Shown one piece after another: positions 23,266 through 35,796 of a stretch of DNA of 64,000 nt. Both the position numbers and the translations under genes were made by a program. How positions within the stretch are numbered: position 1 is the stretch's first letter; every line of letters begins with the position of its first letter. Where the stretch lies: the NCBI RefSeq assembly GCF_002234675.1, contig NC_019868.2, positions 3,078,909 to 3,142,908 on the forward strand, in the 5' to 3' direction. Source of the stretch: Oryzias latipes. Taxonomy: Eukaryota > Chordata > Actinopteri > Beloniformes > Adrianichthyidae. The notes beneath the pieces were generated by a model. That model did no database searches and had not been told where the DNA came from. It saw nothing but the letters and a program-made list of their open reading frames with translations.

Positions 23266-23621
23266 AGTTGGTGTGCTCCATTCTGATGCTATCTGCTATC
23301 TGTAAATGTACGGAGCACCAAACATCAGCTCATCAAGGACAAAGGTTCCATCTGTCTGCAGGTCCAGACCTCATCCAAAGGAGGACAAACCTCTTTCATG
23401 ATCAGGGTTCTCATACTCCGACCAGAACCAGTCGAGTTCCACAGAAAACCATCAGCTGACGTCAGCAGGAAAACAGGAAGTGAAGAGACAGCGTTTGTAT
23501 CACCACGTCAGAAGGTCCATCAGGAGGATCTGCAGCCTGAGGGGAGGGGCTTAAGCACCTTCCAGATCCTCTCAGTTTATGAACCCAGGTACCCATAATG
23601 CACAGCAGGATCATCTGTGCA

Positions 23622-23623
<2 letters not shown>

Positions 23624-23657
<34 letters not shown>
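23624..23657. repeat. (ATT)n microsatellite
   Basis: About eleven ATT units between the end of unique sequence and the SINE-like repeat that starts at 23652. Confidence 0.85.
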
Positions 23658-23658
<1 letters not shown>

Positions 23659-23866
23659 GAAAATGATCTCCATCCATTCGCTGAATCCCTTGCAGTAGCC
23701 CAGAGTGGAGGCGGGAAACACCCTTAACATGTCGCCAGTCTGTTGCAAGTGTCACACACACACTTAAGAGGCAACGACAACTTAGAGGTAGCAATTAACT
23801 TCTGAAGCATGTTTTTGGACTGTGGGAGTTCCCGTAGAAAGCCCACACATATAGGAGGAGAGCATG
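23652..23866 (-). mobile_element. SINE-like repeat, minus orientation, partial
   Basis: Contains GTCGCCAGTCTG and GTTTTTGGACTGTGGGAG, the reverse complements of phrases in the copies at 5613 and 38510. The tRNA-like head is not recognisable. The adjoining (ATT)n tract is probably its tail. Confidence 0.6.
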
Positions 23867-24580
23867 AAAATGATAGTGATGTTTTGTTCTCACAAGCAAC
23901 AAAAGTGCATGTTGCCAGTTTCTGTCTTCTCAGTCAAAACAGTGAATGTGAAACAAAATGAAATAGTTTTATGCGAGACTGCAGAAACAATCCAACTAAG
24001 AATTTGATGTTGTCCTCCCCCCTCTAATCCATGTATGTTTTCAAATGATTTAAGAAAAAAAGCAGCTTTTTTATTGTTTTGGACAGCTACGACAGAACTT
24101 CAAAGGTTCTGAGACAACCAAACAGATTAACGGATCATTTTCTCTTTATCTAAACATTTTCAAAATAAAAGCAGCTCTGGTTGCTCTACAGGCTAATATT
24201 TAGCTCCTGAAAACAGGGCAAAGGCAGGTTTATGTGTAAACATTTACTACACAAGTGTTCATCACAATTAAAAGGGTAAATTAAAAGCTTATGGACAAAA
24301 TTTAAATAAAAACACTCAAATCTATTTAATTAAAAGAACAATTTAAAACAAGAAATGAAAGAAGAGCTGAGACGAGACTTTCAGCTGTCACACACGAATC
24401 AAAAAGGAACAGCTTTTAGTCTGGACTTGAACACTGTCATCACAGGGAACGTCCAAGATGATAAAACTGAGTCTTCACCGTGTTTAGTCCTGACCACACA
24501 GCAGCAAAACGTCTGTCCCTAAACTTCTTAGAGCTCCAGCTGGTTCATGAGGAACCAACGTGTCTGAGATGTGCTTTGGT
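23867..24580. other. Unannotated sequence left of the 11-bp minisatellite
   Basis: AT-rich; no gene, RNA or recognisable mobile element seen. Confidence 0.5.
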
Positions 24581-25270
24581 GCACAACTATGGAGCAACCA
24601 TGTAGCAACCATGGAGCAGCCTTGTTGCAACCTTGGAGCAACCTTGGAGCAGCCTAGGAGCAGCCTAGGAGCAACCTTGTCACGACCATGAAGCAACCAT
24701 GGAGCAGCCTTGGAGCAACCTTGGAGCAACCTTGGAGCAGCCTTGGAGCAACTGTGGAGCAGCCTAGGAGCAACCTTGGAGCAACCTTGGAGCAGCCTTG
24801 GAGCAACCTCGGAGCAACCTTGGAGCAACCTTGTCACGACCATGAAGCAACCATGGAGCAGCCTTGGAGCAACCTTGGAGCAACCATGTAGCAGCCTTGG
24901 AGCAACCTTGGAGCAACCATGTAGCAGCCTTGGAGCAACCTTGGAGCAACCATGTAGCAGCCTTGGAGCAACCTTGGAGCAGCCTTGGAGCAACTGTGGA
25001 GCAGCCTAGGAGCAACCTTGGAGCAACCATGGAGCAGCCTTGGAGCAACCTTGGAGCAGCCTTGGTGCAACTGTGGAGCAGCCTAGGAGCAACCTTGGAG
25101 CAACCATGGAGCAGCCTTGGAGCAGCCTCGGAACAACCTTGGAGCAACCTTGTCACGACCATGAAGCAACCATGGAGCAGCCTTGGAGCAACCTTGGAGC
25201 AACCATGTAGCAGCCTTGGAGCAACCTTGGAGCAACCATGTAGCAGCCTTGGAGCAACCTTGGAGCAGCC
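24581..25270. repeat. 11-bp minisatellite, block 1
   Basis: About 62 tandem units of GGAGCAACCTT and close variants (GGAGCAGCCTT, GGAGCAACCAT, GGAGCAGCCTA). Higher-order phrases recur, notably TTGTCACGACCATGAAGC at 24678, 24829 and 25150. Period 11 gives 33-nt (11-codon) protein repeats in both strands, so the long ORFs here are artefacts. Confidence 0.97.
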
Positions 25271-26650
25271 CAGGGGTTGACATAGCCCAGAAATTTGCAC
25301 TGGCCCACAGGGCCAGTAGTTTTTGAAAGTTACTGGCCCGACACCGCGCACAGCGAAACCCGCCGCTCCGCAGGTGCTTGCAACTTTAGGGGGGTCCGGG
25401 GGCATGCCCCCCCGGAAACTTTTAATATGGTGCAATTTGGTGCATTCTGGTGACATCACTTATTTCTACACTTTTCAATGACTGAAAATAGACCATATCA
25501 AACTTAAATCTGCTCTAGTCTGTTTCAGATGTTTTGAAGAGAGCACTGCAGTGTAGTAGGTAACACTAGTTCAGAAGTTTTCATGGTGCTTTTAACGGCA
25601 AATATCGCAATAAATCATAAACCTTAAATGTGTTAAAACAATCTAATGGCAGCTTGAACCATTTAACGAATCAAATAAATCCCTTAATGCATTTGACCAA
25701 TCGGATGGACGCCTTCACATTGTTGACCAATCAGATGGAGCCCTGTTATGTTAGATGTTTGTAACCTATGTCAACGTGGGTCATTTGGAGTATAATTTTT
25801 AAACTGGGAATGGTTATTTGGTTATTTTGCTGTTTGTTTATATACCGCAAATTATATCGTTATCGCAATTTTAATCTCTGATATCGCATATCGCGAGTTT
25901 TCCCCATATTGTGCAGGTCTAACTGAGATCATTCAGCTAACTAGAAATACTTACTGCTTACAGTGTTGTAAAGAAAAACAAAATTAAGTAGTTTAACATT
26001 CTACTGCATTTGAGTCTGAGATTCAGGTATTTGGAGTTGCCTTTGATTCTTTGACATTCAGCTTAAAGCTTAGTGGATACAGTTTCATCTTCAATGCATT
26101 CATTAAATATCTTGCTGTCCATACTACTAATTATACCCATTACTCCATCTAACATATTCCTTTCTATTCCTGCCATGTCTTCCACATCTCTGACATGCTT
26201 CAGTCTCTCTTCAGTGACGGTGTCGGATTTATAATCAAATGTAATAATAACCCACTGGCTTGTGCCTTCGTTGTTGCTGTTTAACATTGTTTTGTATTGA
26301 ATTGTTACATTCAATAAAGTTTGAAAAAAAAAAGTAGTGAGCGCGTGCCGCGTGGTGCTCGGCAGTGAAAGCCGCGCGCGCGCGCAGGCGGGAGAGAAGG
26401 AGAAGTGATCGAAGGTTTCCCATAGAAACCCTTGAAGTCTGAACACAGGACTAGCAGAAAAAACTAAATCATGAAGACGAGGTAAATCTACACGTTTTCG
26501 CAAAATTTACTTTATTGAAAAAGGTGAAGAATGTATAAACCATTAGATATTTTAGTGGCCCGAGCGGACAAGTGAAAAGTAAAGTCTTGTGGTCCGCACT
26601 GCTCGAAAAACAGGACCGGGCCAGCGGACAAATGGCTATGTCGAGCCCTG
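25271..26650. mobile_element. hAT-like DNA transposon inserted in the minisatellite
   Basis: Terminal inverted repeats: CAGGGGTTGACATAGCC at the left and, on the opposite strand at the right, CAGGGCTCGACATAGCC. It interrupts the 11-bp array between two GCAGCC motifs, with 5-6 bp duplicated; a diverged 8-bp hAT-type duplication is possible. No intact transposase is seen. Inside, 25595-25922 is a reverse-oriented fragment of the hAT family found complete at 53068. Confidence 0.75.
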
Positions 26651-29600
26651 CAGCCTTGGAGCAACCGTGGAGCAGCCTAGGAGCAACCTCGGAGCAACCT
26701 TGGAGCAACCTTGTCACGACCATGAAGCAACCATGGAGCAGCCTTGGAGCAACCTTGGAGCAACCTTGGAGCAACCTTGTCACGACCATGAAGCAACCAT
26801 GGAGCAGCCTTGGAGCAACCTTGGAGCAACCATGTAGCAGCCTTGGAGCAACCTTGGAGCAGCCTTGGAGCAACCGTGGAGCAGCCTAGGAGCAACCTCG
26901 GAACAGCCTCGGAGCAACCATGGAGCAAACGTGGAGCAACTTTGTGCAACCTTGGAGCAACCATGAAACAACCATGAAGAGACCATAGAGCAACCTTGAA
27001 GCAACCATTGAGCAACCTTGGAGCAACCATGGAGCAACCATGAAGCAACCATGGAGCAGCCTAGGAAAAACCTTGGAGCAACATTGGAGCAGCCTTGGAG
27101 CAACATTGGAGCAGCCTTGGAGCAACCATGGAGTAACCATGGAGCAGCCTTGTCTCAACCTTGGAGCAACCTTGTCGCAACCATGGAATAACCATGGAGC
27201 AGCCTTGTCTCAACCTTGGAGCAACCTTGTCGCAACCATGGAGCAGCCTTGGAGCAACATTGGAGCAACCTTGTCGCAACCATGGAGCAGCCTTGGAGCA
27301 ACCTTGGAGCAGCCTTGGAGCAACCATGGAGCAGCCTTGGAGCAACCATGGAGCAACCTTGGAGCAACCATGGAGCAACCTTGGAGCAACCATGGAGCTG
27401 CCTTGGAGCAACCATGGAGTAACCATGGAGCAACCTTGAAGCAACCATTGAGCAACCTTGGAGCAACCATGAAGCAACCATGAAGCAACCATGGAGCAGC
27501 CTAGGAGAAACCTTTGAGCAGCCTTGGAGCAACCTTGGAGCAACCATGAAGCAACCATGAAGCAACCATGAAGCAACCATGGAGCAGCCTAGGAGAAACC
27601 TTTGAGCAGCCTTGGAGCAACATTGGAGCAGCCTTGGAGCAACCTGGACTAACCATGGAGCAGCCTTGTCGCAACCATGGAGCGGCCTTGGAGCAACCTT
27701 GGAGCAGCCTAGGAGCAACCTTGGAGCAGCATAGGAGCAACCTTGGAGCAACCTTAAAGCAACCTTGGAGCAACCTTGTCACGACCATGAAGCAACCATG
27801 GAGCAGCCTTGGAGCAACCTTGGAGCAGCCTTGGAGCAACCGTGGAGCAGCCTAGGAGCAACCTTGGAGCAACCATGGAGCAACCATGGAGCAGCCTTGG
27901 AGCAACCATGGAGCAGCTTTGGAGCAACCATGTAGCAGCCTTGGAGCAACCTTGGAGCAGCCTTGGAGCAGCCTAGGAGCAACTTTGTCAGGACCATGAA
28001 GCAACCATGGAGCAGCCTTGGAGCAACCTTGGAGCAACCTTGGAGCAACCATGTAGCAGCCTTGGAGCAACCTTGGAGCAGCCTTGGAGCAACCGTGGAG
28101 CAGCCTAGGAGCAACCTTGGAACAACCTTGGAGCAGCTTTGGAGCAACCATGGAGTAACCATGGAGCAGCCTTGGAGCAACCTTGGAGCAACCTTGGAGC
28201 AGCCTTGGAGCAACCGTGGAGCAGCCTAGGAGCAACCATGGAGCAACCTTGGAGCAGCTTTGGAGCAACCATGGAGTAACCATGGAGCAGCCTTGGAGCA
28301 ACCTTGGAGCAACCTTGGAGCAGCCTTGGAGCAACCTTGGAGCAGCCTCGGAGCAACCATGGAGCAACCGTGGAGCAACCTTGTGCAACCTTGGAGCAAC
28401 CATGAAACAACCATGAAGAGACCATAGAGCAACCTTGAAGCAACCATTGAGCAACCTTGGAGCAACCATGGAGCAACCATGAAGCAACCATGGAGGAGCC
28501 TAGGAAAAACCTTGGAGCAACATTGGAGCAGCCTTGGAGCAGCCTTGGAGCAACATTGGAGCAGCCTTGGAGCAACCATGGAGCAGCCTTGGAGCAACCA
28601 TGGAGCAACCATGGAGCAACCTTGGAGCAACCATGGACCAGCCTTGGAGCAACCATGGAGCAGCCTTGGAGCAACCATGGAGCAACCTTGGAGCAACAAT
28701 GGAGCTGCCTTGGAGCAACCATGGAGTAACCATGGAGCAACCTAGAAGCAACCATTGAGCAACCTTGGAGCAACCATGAAGCAACCATGAAGCAACCATG
28801 GAGCAGCCTAGGAGAAACCTTTGAGCAGCCTTGGAGCAACATTGGAGCAGCCTTGGAGCAACCTGGACTAACCATGGAGCAGCCTTGTCGCAACCTTGGG
28901 GCAGCCTTGGAGCAACCTTGGAGCAGCCTAGGAGCAACCTTGGAGCAGCATAGGAGCAACCTTGGAGCAACCATGAAGCAACCATGAAGCAACCACTAAC
29001 CAACCATGGAGCAGCCTAGGAGAAACCTTTGAGCAGCCTTGGAGCAACATTGGAGCAGCCTTGGAGCAACCTGGACTAACCATGGAGCAGCCTTGTCGCA
29101 ACCATGGAGCAGCCTAGGAGCAACCTTGGAGCAGCCTAGGAGCAACCTTGGAGCAGCCTAGGAGCAACCTTGGAGCAGCCTAGGAGCAACCTTGGAGCAA
29201 CCATGAACCAACCATGAAGCAACCATGAACCAACCATGGAGCAGCCTAGGAGAAACCTTTGAGCAACCTTAAAGCAACCTTGGAGCAACCTTGGAGCAAC
29301 CTTGTCACGACCATGAAGCAACCATGGAGCAGCCTTGGAGCAACCTTGGAGCAACCATGTAGCAGCCTTGGAGCAACCTTGGAGCAGCCTTGGAGCAACC
29401 GTGGAGCAGCCTAGGAGCAACCGTGGAGCAGCCTAGGAGCAACCTTGGAGCAACCATGGAGCAACCATGGAGCAGCCTTGGAGCAACCATGGAGCAGCCT
29501 AGGAGCAACCTTGGAGCAACCATGGAGCAACCCTGGAGCTGCCTTGGAGCAACCATGGAGTAACCATGGAGCAACCTTGAAGCAACCATTGAGCAACCTT

Positions 29601-30354
29601 GGAGCAACCATGAAGCAACCATGAAGCAACCATGAAGCAACCATGGAGAAGCCTAGGAGAAACCTTTGAGCAGCCTTGGAGCAACATTGGAGCAGCCTTG
29701 GAGCAACCTGGACTAACCATGGAGCAGCCTTGTCGCAACCTTGGGGCAGCCTTGGAGCAACCTTGGAGCAGCCTTGGAGCAACCTTGGAGCAGCCTAGGA
29801 GCAACCTTGGAGCAGCATAGGAGCAACCTTGGAGCAACCATGAAGCAACCATGAAGCAACCATGAAGCAACCATGAACCAACCATGGAGCAGCCTAGGAG
29901 AAACCTTTGAGCAGCCTTGGAGCAACATTGGAGCAGCCTTGGAGCAACCTGGACTAACCATGGAGCAGCCTTGTCGCAACCATGGAGCAGCCTTGGAGCA
30001 ACCTTGGAGCAGCCTAGGAGCAACCTTGGAGCAGCCTAGGAGCAACCTTGGAGCAGCATAGGAGCAACCTTGGAGCAGCATAGGAGCAACCTTGGAGCAA
30101 CCTTTAAGCAACCTTGGAGCAACCTTGTCACGACCATGAAGCAACTATGGAGCAGCCTTGGAGCAACCTTGGAGCAACCATGTAGCAGCCTTGGAGCAAC
30201 CTTGGAGCAGCCTTGGAGCAACCATGGAGCAGCCTTGGAGCAACCTTGGAGCAACCATGTAGCAGCCTTGGAGCAACCTTGGAGCAGCCTTGGAGCAACC
30301 ATGGAGCAACCATGGAGCAGCCTTGGAGCAACCATGGAGCAGCCTAGGAGCAGC
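26651..30354. repeat. 11-bp minisatellite, block 2 with higher-order repeats
   Basis: About 337 tandem 11-bp units. Longer phrases recur as blocks: TAGGAGAAACCTTTGAGC followed by CTGGACTAACCATGGAGC and TTGTCGCAACC (starts near 27587, 28805, 29009, 29650, 29889), the TTGTCACGACCATGAAGC phrase (26711, 26776, 27777, 29305, 30127), and a GAAGAGACCATAGAGC phrase (26975, 28416). Overlapping ORFs of up to 295 codons on both strands follow from the period and are not genes. Confidence 0.97.
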
Positions 30355-33090
30355 ACGTCTCTCCAGGTCTTTCATTCTAGAATGAAATGCTTTGATTTTT
30401 GGTGATGCTTTTAAGGAGCTAAATGCTGGTGATGTTATAGATTTAATCTGACTGTTAATGTTCCATTCAGAATCTGGGATTATTATTATTTATAACAATC
30501 TTTCTGACTTTGTTTCTAGTCGTAACTTTAGGACCATTTCAGTTTCAGATTGGATTTGTAGGAATCTGAAGAAAACAAGAATAAAGATGGTCATCATTAC
30601 TGTGCTGACTAGCATCCATGCGATTAACAGAGCTTCAGGATGCTTTCTTGGATCTCTATTTGACTTTTGGTTCATAAAATGAGAAAATTTATTTTTAAAA
30701 TTGAACATCTTCATCCACGGTCTTCATCGGTGTCTCATACCCCGTGCAGAGTGTTGGGATTCACAGCTGCACTGAAGTTCGGATGTTGCTGCTTCTTTCT
30801 TTCAATGATCGCAGCATCTTCTGACTCCGCAGTTCTTTCCTTTTTTCCTCCAGAACAAGGAGAACAATGGACCGGGACGATTCTGAGCACGCTCAGCGTG
30901 ACAGAGAACAGGCAACATAAAGCGGTTTTGGAAACCAGACTGATGAAGCCACTTGGATGAGAGCTGAAACATTTCAAGAGAGAAGATTTGAAGTCCAGAC
31001 TTGAAGACGTCACCTGGATGGAGGAGAACCTCCACTGACATGCTGCCGCAAGACTATGAGAGGACAGCTAGGAGAATCCAGAGATGATGTCATCAGGACA
31101 CCAATGACATCATCACTGTAACGGTTTCCTGTAGCAGAAGGAGAAACAAAGTTTGGACACGCACATGCACACTTACGCGCACACACCCACACTCACACAC
31201 ACAGACTGACACATTCAGACGTCAATGCTGTCCAGCAGGACGCAGCGGAGGAAGTGAGTCACAGCAGCTTCCTCCAACAGACTTCTGTTTTTCTGATCCT
31301 AGATCAGCCCCCGTTCAGTTCTGGGACCAGAACAAAGCCTCGCACACAGAAAATGTGCACGTTTTTATGCACACTCTGGTATTTATGGAGGAAGACTGAG
31401 GGTGTGAGAAGGTCATTCATCAAGCTCCAAATGAAGGCAACAGATGAGAATTATTGCACTTAGATTCTTCATCTCTTCTTCGTCTTCATTCAACAGTTTC
31501 TGCTCCGTTTTAGAATCCAGAACTTTGCAGAACCGAGACACAAAATAAAACAGGTTTCATTTTTGAGCATGTCTGATGAGAATCATTTAAGCAAAGAACA
31601 AAAATCAAAGCGCTGCGCTTACAACAACAATCAGAACTCAACAAAGGTTCTCAACCTGTCAGAACTTTCTGATCGGGTCTGAGAAATAGCAGAGGAGAGT
31701 CTGGAGAGCTTTTCAGGGAGGCAGGAAGTCAGGGAGCAAGGCAAGGAAACGCAGCGGGAGGATACGGACACTCCCATCCCACTTCCACCCCACTTCCACC
31801 TCCAAACACACGCCAACACCAAAGACGGGGGCCCCAACCAGGAGCCCAGAAACAACAGTCAACAACTGATGACCCAAACTGAAGCCACAGACTCTCAGGC
31901 AGAACTCAAACTCACCGCTGAAGTCCAAAAAGGCCCTCGGTTCCGAGCTGGTGTTTAACGACAGGATGCAGCCTCTTCACTGATCCATTTTTCAAAATAA
32001 AAGCCAAACATTGCCAGCATTCCTTCTGAGCTCTCCGCTGAACCAGAAACACCCGAACCCATCATCAGCCGGCCTTGGTCTTCCCTCCCCCACCTCACCT
32101 CTTCACCCCCGTATGTCTCTGACCTGTTCTTGTAATCAGCTCTGTGAATCTGAAAACACAGGATGCAGACGTCCCTCACGTCGCACACAGGAAACGCACA
32201 CAGAACCATCAGGACGTCCTCCTCTGCAGCTGGACCCCACTGCTCACACCCTCCAGGACCAGACCAGCAGAACTGGAGGAGCTCCAGCCGAATAACAACC
32301 AGAACTAAATACACTTGAACTCCAATTGATTTCTTCAAAATAGATTAAAGTCTTATTATTGTTGGGTTTTGTGGGCTGGTCTGTTGTGGACAGGCTCCAC
32401 CCACCTCATGACGAAGCAGGTGTGAGTGATGCAGGTTAAAATAGATCAGCCTGTCAGGAAAAAGATACAAATGGCAGTCCCGTTTCCTGACAGCGGATCA
32501 GAACCGGCGCTCCTCCTAGTCTGAGGTGTCCAGGTTCGGTTGTCACAGCAGTCACTCTTCCTGCAAATTCTGAAAGGAGTCTTCCTCCTCGTTCAGCCCC
32601 TCCTTCATGTCCCAGAACACTGAGCGCACCCTTCCTCCCCTCCTCGCTCCTCTGCCTCTCCCTCAGCTCCTCACATTCCTTCTCCGTCCTCATCCCCATG
32701 TCCCGATGTTTCTACAGGCAAAGGTCTCGACAGCCTCTTCAGGCAGAGCTGTGAGGACGGGGACTGTGCAGCCGCAGACGTGACAGAGCGGAGGACAACC
32801 AGCAGCAGACGTGTCTGTTCTTGCTGCTGCGCTGAGCTCACGCCCCCAAGACGGGAGATAAACACAACAGAAACAAAGGTGAAGACCAGCCTTGTATCTT
32901 AGCGCTTCACAGGTCAGAGGTCAGGATCTGAAACAAACATTACATTCCTGAAAAAGTGGTCAGGTACAACGACAGCACCACAAGCAGCAAGAACCGCAAA
33001 AGTCCTCCAAGATTACTTTAAAGTTAGAAACACTGGAAAGGGATCATCGAAAAGGAGGATTATGTGCTGGACCACCTGGGAGGTGATGAT
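30355..33090. other. Unique sequence between two minisatellites
   Basis: No gene recognised. Holds a short (CA)-rich run near 31170-31205 and CT-rich stretches. Several short ORFs on both strands lack family resemblance and splice context. If the CpG-rich segment at 35.2 kb is an arap3 first exon, this is intron. Confidence 0.5.
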
Positions 33091-33094
33091 CACA

Positions 33095-33607
33095 GACCAG
33101 TGCAGTCCAGTCCAGACCACTGCAGACCAGTCCAGTCCAGTCCAGTACAGTCAAGACCACTGCAAACTAGTACAGTCCAGTCAAGACCACTGCAGACCAG
33201 TACAGTCCAGACCACTGCAAACTAGTACAGTCCAGTCCAGACCACTCCAGACCATTACAGTCCAGACCACTGCAAACTAGTACAGTACAGTCCAGACCAC
33301 CACAGACTAGTACAGTCCAGTACAGACCACCACAGACTAGTACAGTCCAGTACAGACAACCACAGACCAGTCCAGTCCAGTACAGTCAAGACCACTGCAA
33401 ACTAGTACAGTCCAGTCAAAACCACTGCAGACTAGTACAGTCCAGACCACTGCAAACTAGTACAGTCCAATCCAGACTACTTCAGACCAGTCCAGTACAG
33501 TCCAGACCACTGCAAACTAGTACAGTCCAGTCCAGACCACTGCAGACCAGTCCAGTCCAGACCACTGCAGACCAGTCCAGTCCAGTCCAGACCACTGCAG
33601 ACCAGTA
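33095..33607. repeat. CAGTCCAGACCA minisatellite
   Basis: Irregular tandem array built from CCAGT, CAGAC and CTAGTA blocks. A longer unit of about 25-35 bp (ACCACTGCAAACTAGTACAG) recurs many times. No coding potential. Confidence 0.9.
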
Positions 33608-33609
33608 CT

Positions 33610-35063
33610 GAAAAAACACAGACACATATAAAATGTTTGTGAATCACTGAGATCAGGTAGAAACTGATTCTGGATCAGATTTCTCCAGTGGGTCGTACTG
33701 GTCGTGTGCTGGTTGTCATGGTTGCCAATCAAAGTGCTGCAGGACTGAATTGGTTCTGAATGCGAGTTGGACTAAAAGAAGCTGAGAGGCCAGAGCGCAG
33801 CACGGGAGAACAATGGAGCTGCTCTGTAGTAGAGAACAGACAGCTAATTGTTCCTGCCTGAGGCTGATGGAACACTGGGAGCACTGGGAACGCTGGGAGC
33901 GTTGGGAGCAAAGAGCTGGGATCCGGCTCCTGAATGTTCTGACAGCAGAGCGTGTGAGCGGGCCCCTCAGGTGCTTCCTGTTTGTCTGGGTTTGTTTCCA
34001 ACCTCCTCATTAAAAGTTTGCCTTCAGTCCGTTTTATTCTTTAAAACCTTCTGCCAACCGGGTCCGCTTCATCAGGACCAAAACTGATAGTGAAGACCAC
34101 CATCCCGGTCCCGGCTCAGCATGATCCTGATGTTTATGCAAAGACGCGTGCTCTTCAAGGGGCTAGAGGTCTGACCTATGATCCCATGAGCTGAGAACAG
34201 AACCATGACCCAGGATTGTGATTGGACAAGGCATCTGTCTGTCAAAGACAGAACCAACAAAAACAAAGCAGCTAAACAGAAAGCTCATATAACACAGAGG
34301 CGTTGTTGATAACTGTTACACTGAGGCTCCGCCCACACCTGAGGCAAATTGACTGACAGCTATCCATGATTTCTGGATCAGAAACTGAGAGGAGGTTACT
34401 CCAGCACCGCAGACGCAGCGCCTCACTTCCTCTTACTGCTCCTTTACAGACAAGTGTGTCACTGTGATGTCACTCTGCAGGGGTTGCAGGTTTGAAACCA
34501 GCAGCTCATGCACCTTCAGACCTTGACAGCAGAAGCTGCTCTCACTCTGGTTTTGATTCTGATGCATTTAGGACACTACCGATGAAGACGAGAGCATCCC
34601 TGATGAAGAGCACCTGTTTACAGCACAGGGCAGGGTGAGGGCAGGTCTCACAAACCTGCAGTCCAGTTCTGGTTCTGAGTGATCACATAGAACAAGCAGC
34701 TCATGGATGTTCCACCCTAGTCTGTCAGCTGAAGACACTACCTGCAGCTGCAGAAAACAGAGCCAGAACCATAGCAAGCAAACAGCCAGAACCTGAACAG
34801 AATCCAAGACCAGCTGTGCGGCAGCCGGTGGATTTTTGGATCATCTGAGTCCGTCTGCCTCAGAATAGCTCACTCTGACTCACACCTGTAGGCGCCCATG
34901 CGTCAGGCTGCCACCGGGGGCTCGAACCCGGGTCTGCTGAGTAGCCTGCAGACCCGGTTTCGAGTCACCGAGCAGAGCCGGGGACAGTCTGGCCTGATCC
35001 CGTGGGACTCCCGACTTTCGCAGAACCAAATCTCCGCTTGAGGGGAAACAGATTGAAAACGTC
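33610..35063. other. Unannotated sequence
   Basis: Mostly unique sequence; no gene recognised. The stretch at 34915-34950 resembles a tRNA T-arm but has no matching acceptor stem. Confidence 0.5.
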
Positions 35064-35290
35064 TCACCTCGGGTTTGGGTCGCTTCCAGAACCCTTTCGG
35101 GCCAGCCCGGGTCCCTGCTGGGCTGTCAGAGGCGTCGGTCCCGGCGAAAGAGCCGGTGCGGTCCGGGGAGGCTGTGGGTGAGACTGGGAGGTCTGGGAGG
35201 AAACTCCGGTCTGAGCGGGAACAAAACAGACAAGACCACTACCGCTACAACTTCCGCCCGCCTTCATAATAAGAGACAGGCACCCAAAAG
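35064..35290 (-). promoter_or_regulatory. CpG-rich candidate first exon and promoter (possibly distal arap3)
   Basis: CpG-rich sequence with an ETS-type ACTTCCGG at 35289-35296 and, on the minus strand, an exon-like stretch ending in a strong donor (CCCGAG/GTGAGA) at 35064. A 66-codon frame starting ATGAAGGCGGGC is low-complexity (Ser/Pro/Gly) and matches no family I know, so it is more likely 5' UTR. The only downstream gene on this strand inside the window is arap3, 12.5 kb away, hence the inference. Confidence 0.35.
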
Positions 35291-35410
35291 ACTTCCGGTA
35301 AAACTTTTTTGTCCCACACTAAGATAAAAATAATATGTCAAAAATTCCTTTAAAAATGTGCGTCTGTATGACAAAGCTGGTGGGAAAAAAATAATTTGAT
35401 CATTGTTTTT

Positions 35411-35796
35411 TTAAAGGCTTGACATTTCTGGAGTTTCCATTGTTGAGGATACATCTGGATCAAAACTGTACGTCTGGATAAATATTGCTCACCATTTTTG
35501 TTGCACAGATAATGTTAGGTAGGGGCTGTGAAAGGCTGTAAGGTAGTAGGAGAGCGTTTAAACAGACAACTCTCGGTAACAAGAAGGGCAAGAGAAGGGG
35601 GGATGACTTCTTTACCAACAGTCTCGTCTACAACTCAGAGGTGAATTTCTAATGTACTTCTGCCACTCTGCAGAAACTATGTCCTAGAATACAACAAGGG
35701 TTTTTACGATCTTGGCTAAAAACGGCATAATCATAACTGAAAGATCTCTGAGAACAATTTCACAATAGATCAAAAGATGATCATGGTGAAATTTAA
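35411..35796 (-). mobile_element. piggyBac-type MITE, copy d (diverged)
   Basis: The right end GATGATCATGGTGAAATTTAA at 35776-35796 corresponds to the family terminus. The interior holds the reverse complement of the CAGACGTACAGTTT segment and the GCAGAAACTATGTCCTAGAA phrase shared with copies b and f. The left end is degenerate. Confidence 0.55.

Noticed and set aside
26063..26503. 146-codon minus-strand ORF inside the hAT-like element
   Set aside because: No transposase motif recognised; starts in low-complexity flanks and is probably non-coding interior of a non-autonomous copy.
24581..30354. CRISPR-like array
   Set aside because: Units are directly adjacent with no unique spacers, there are no cas genes and the host is a vertebrate.
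24484..30405. Many overlapping long ORFs (up to 295 codons) on both strands with 11-residue repeats such as GCSKVAPRLLH
   Set aside because: They are produced by the 11-bp tandem repeat, which reads open with a 33-nt period in several frames on both strands. No splice, start context or unique sequence supports a protein.
34905..34950. tRNA gene on the minus strand (GGGTTCGAGCCCC)
   Set aside because: Only a T-arm-like sequence is present; no pairing acceptor stem or proper D and anticodon arms found.
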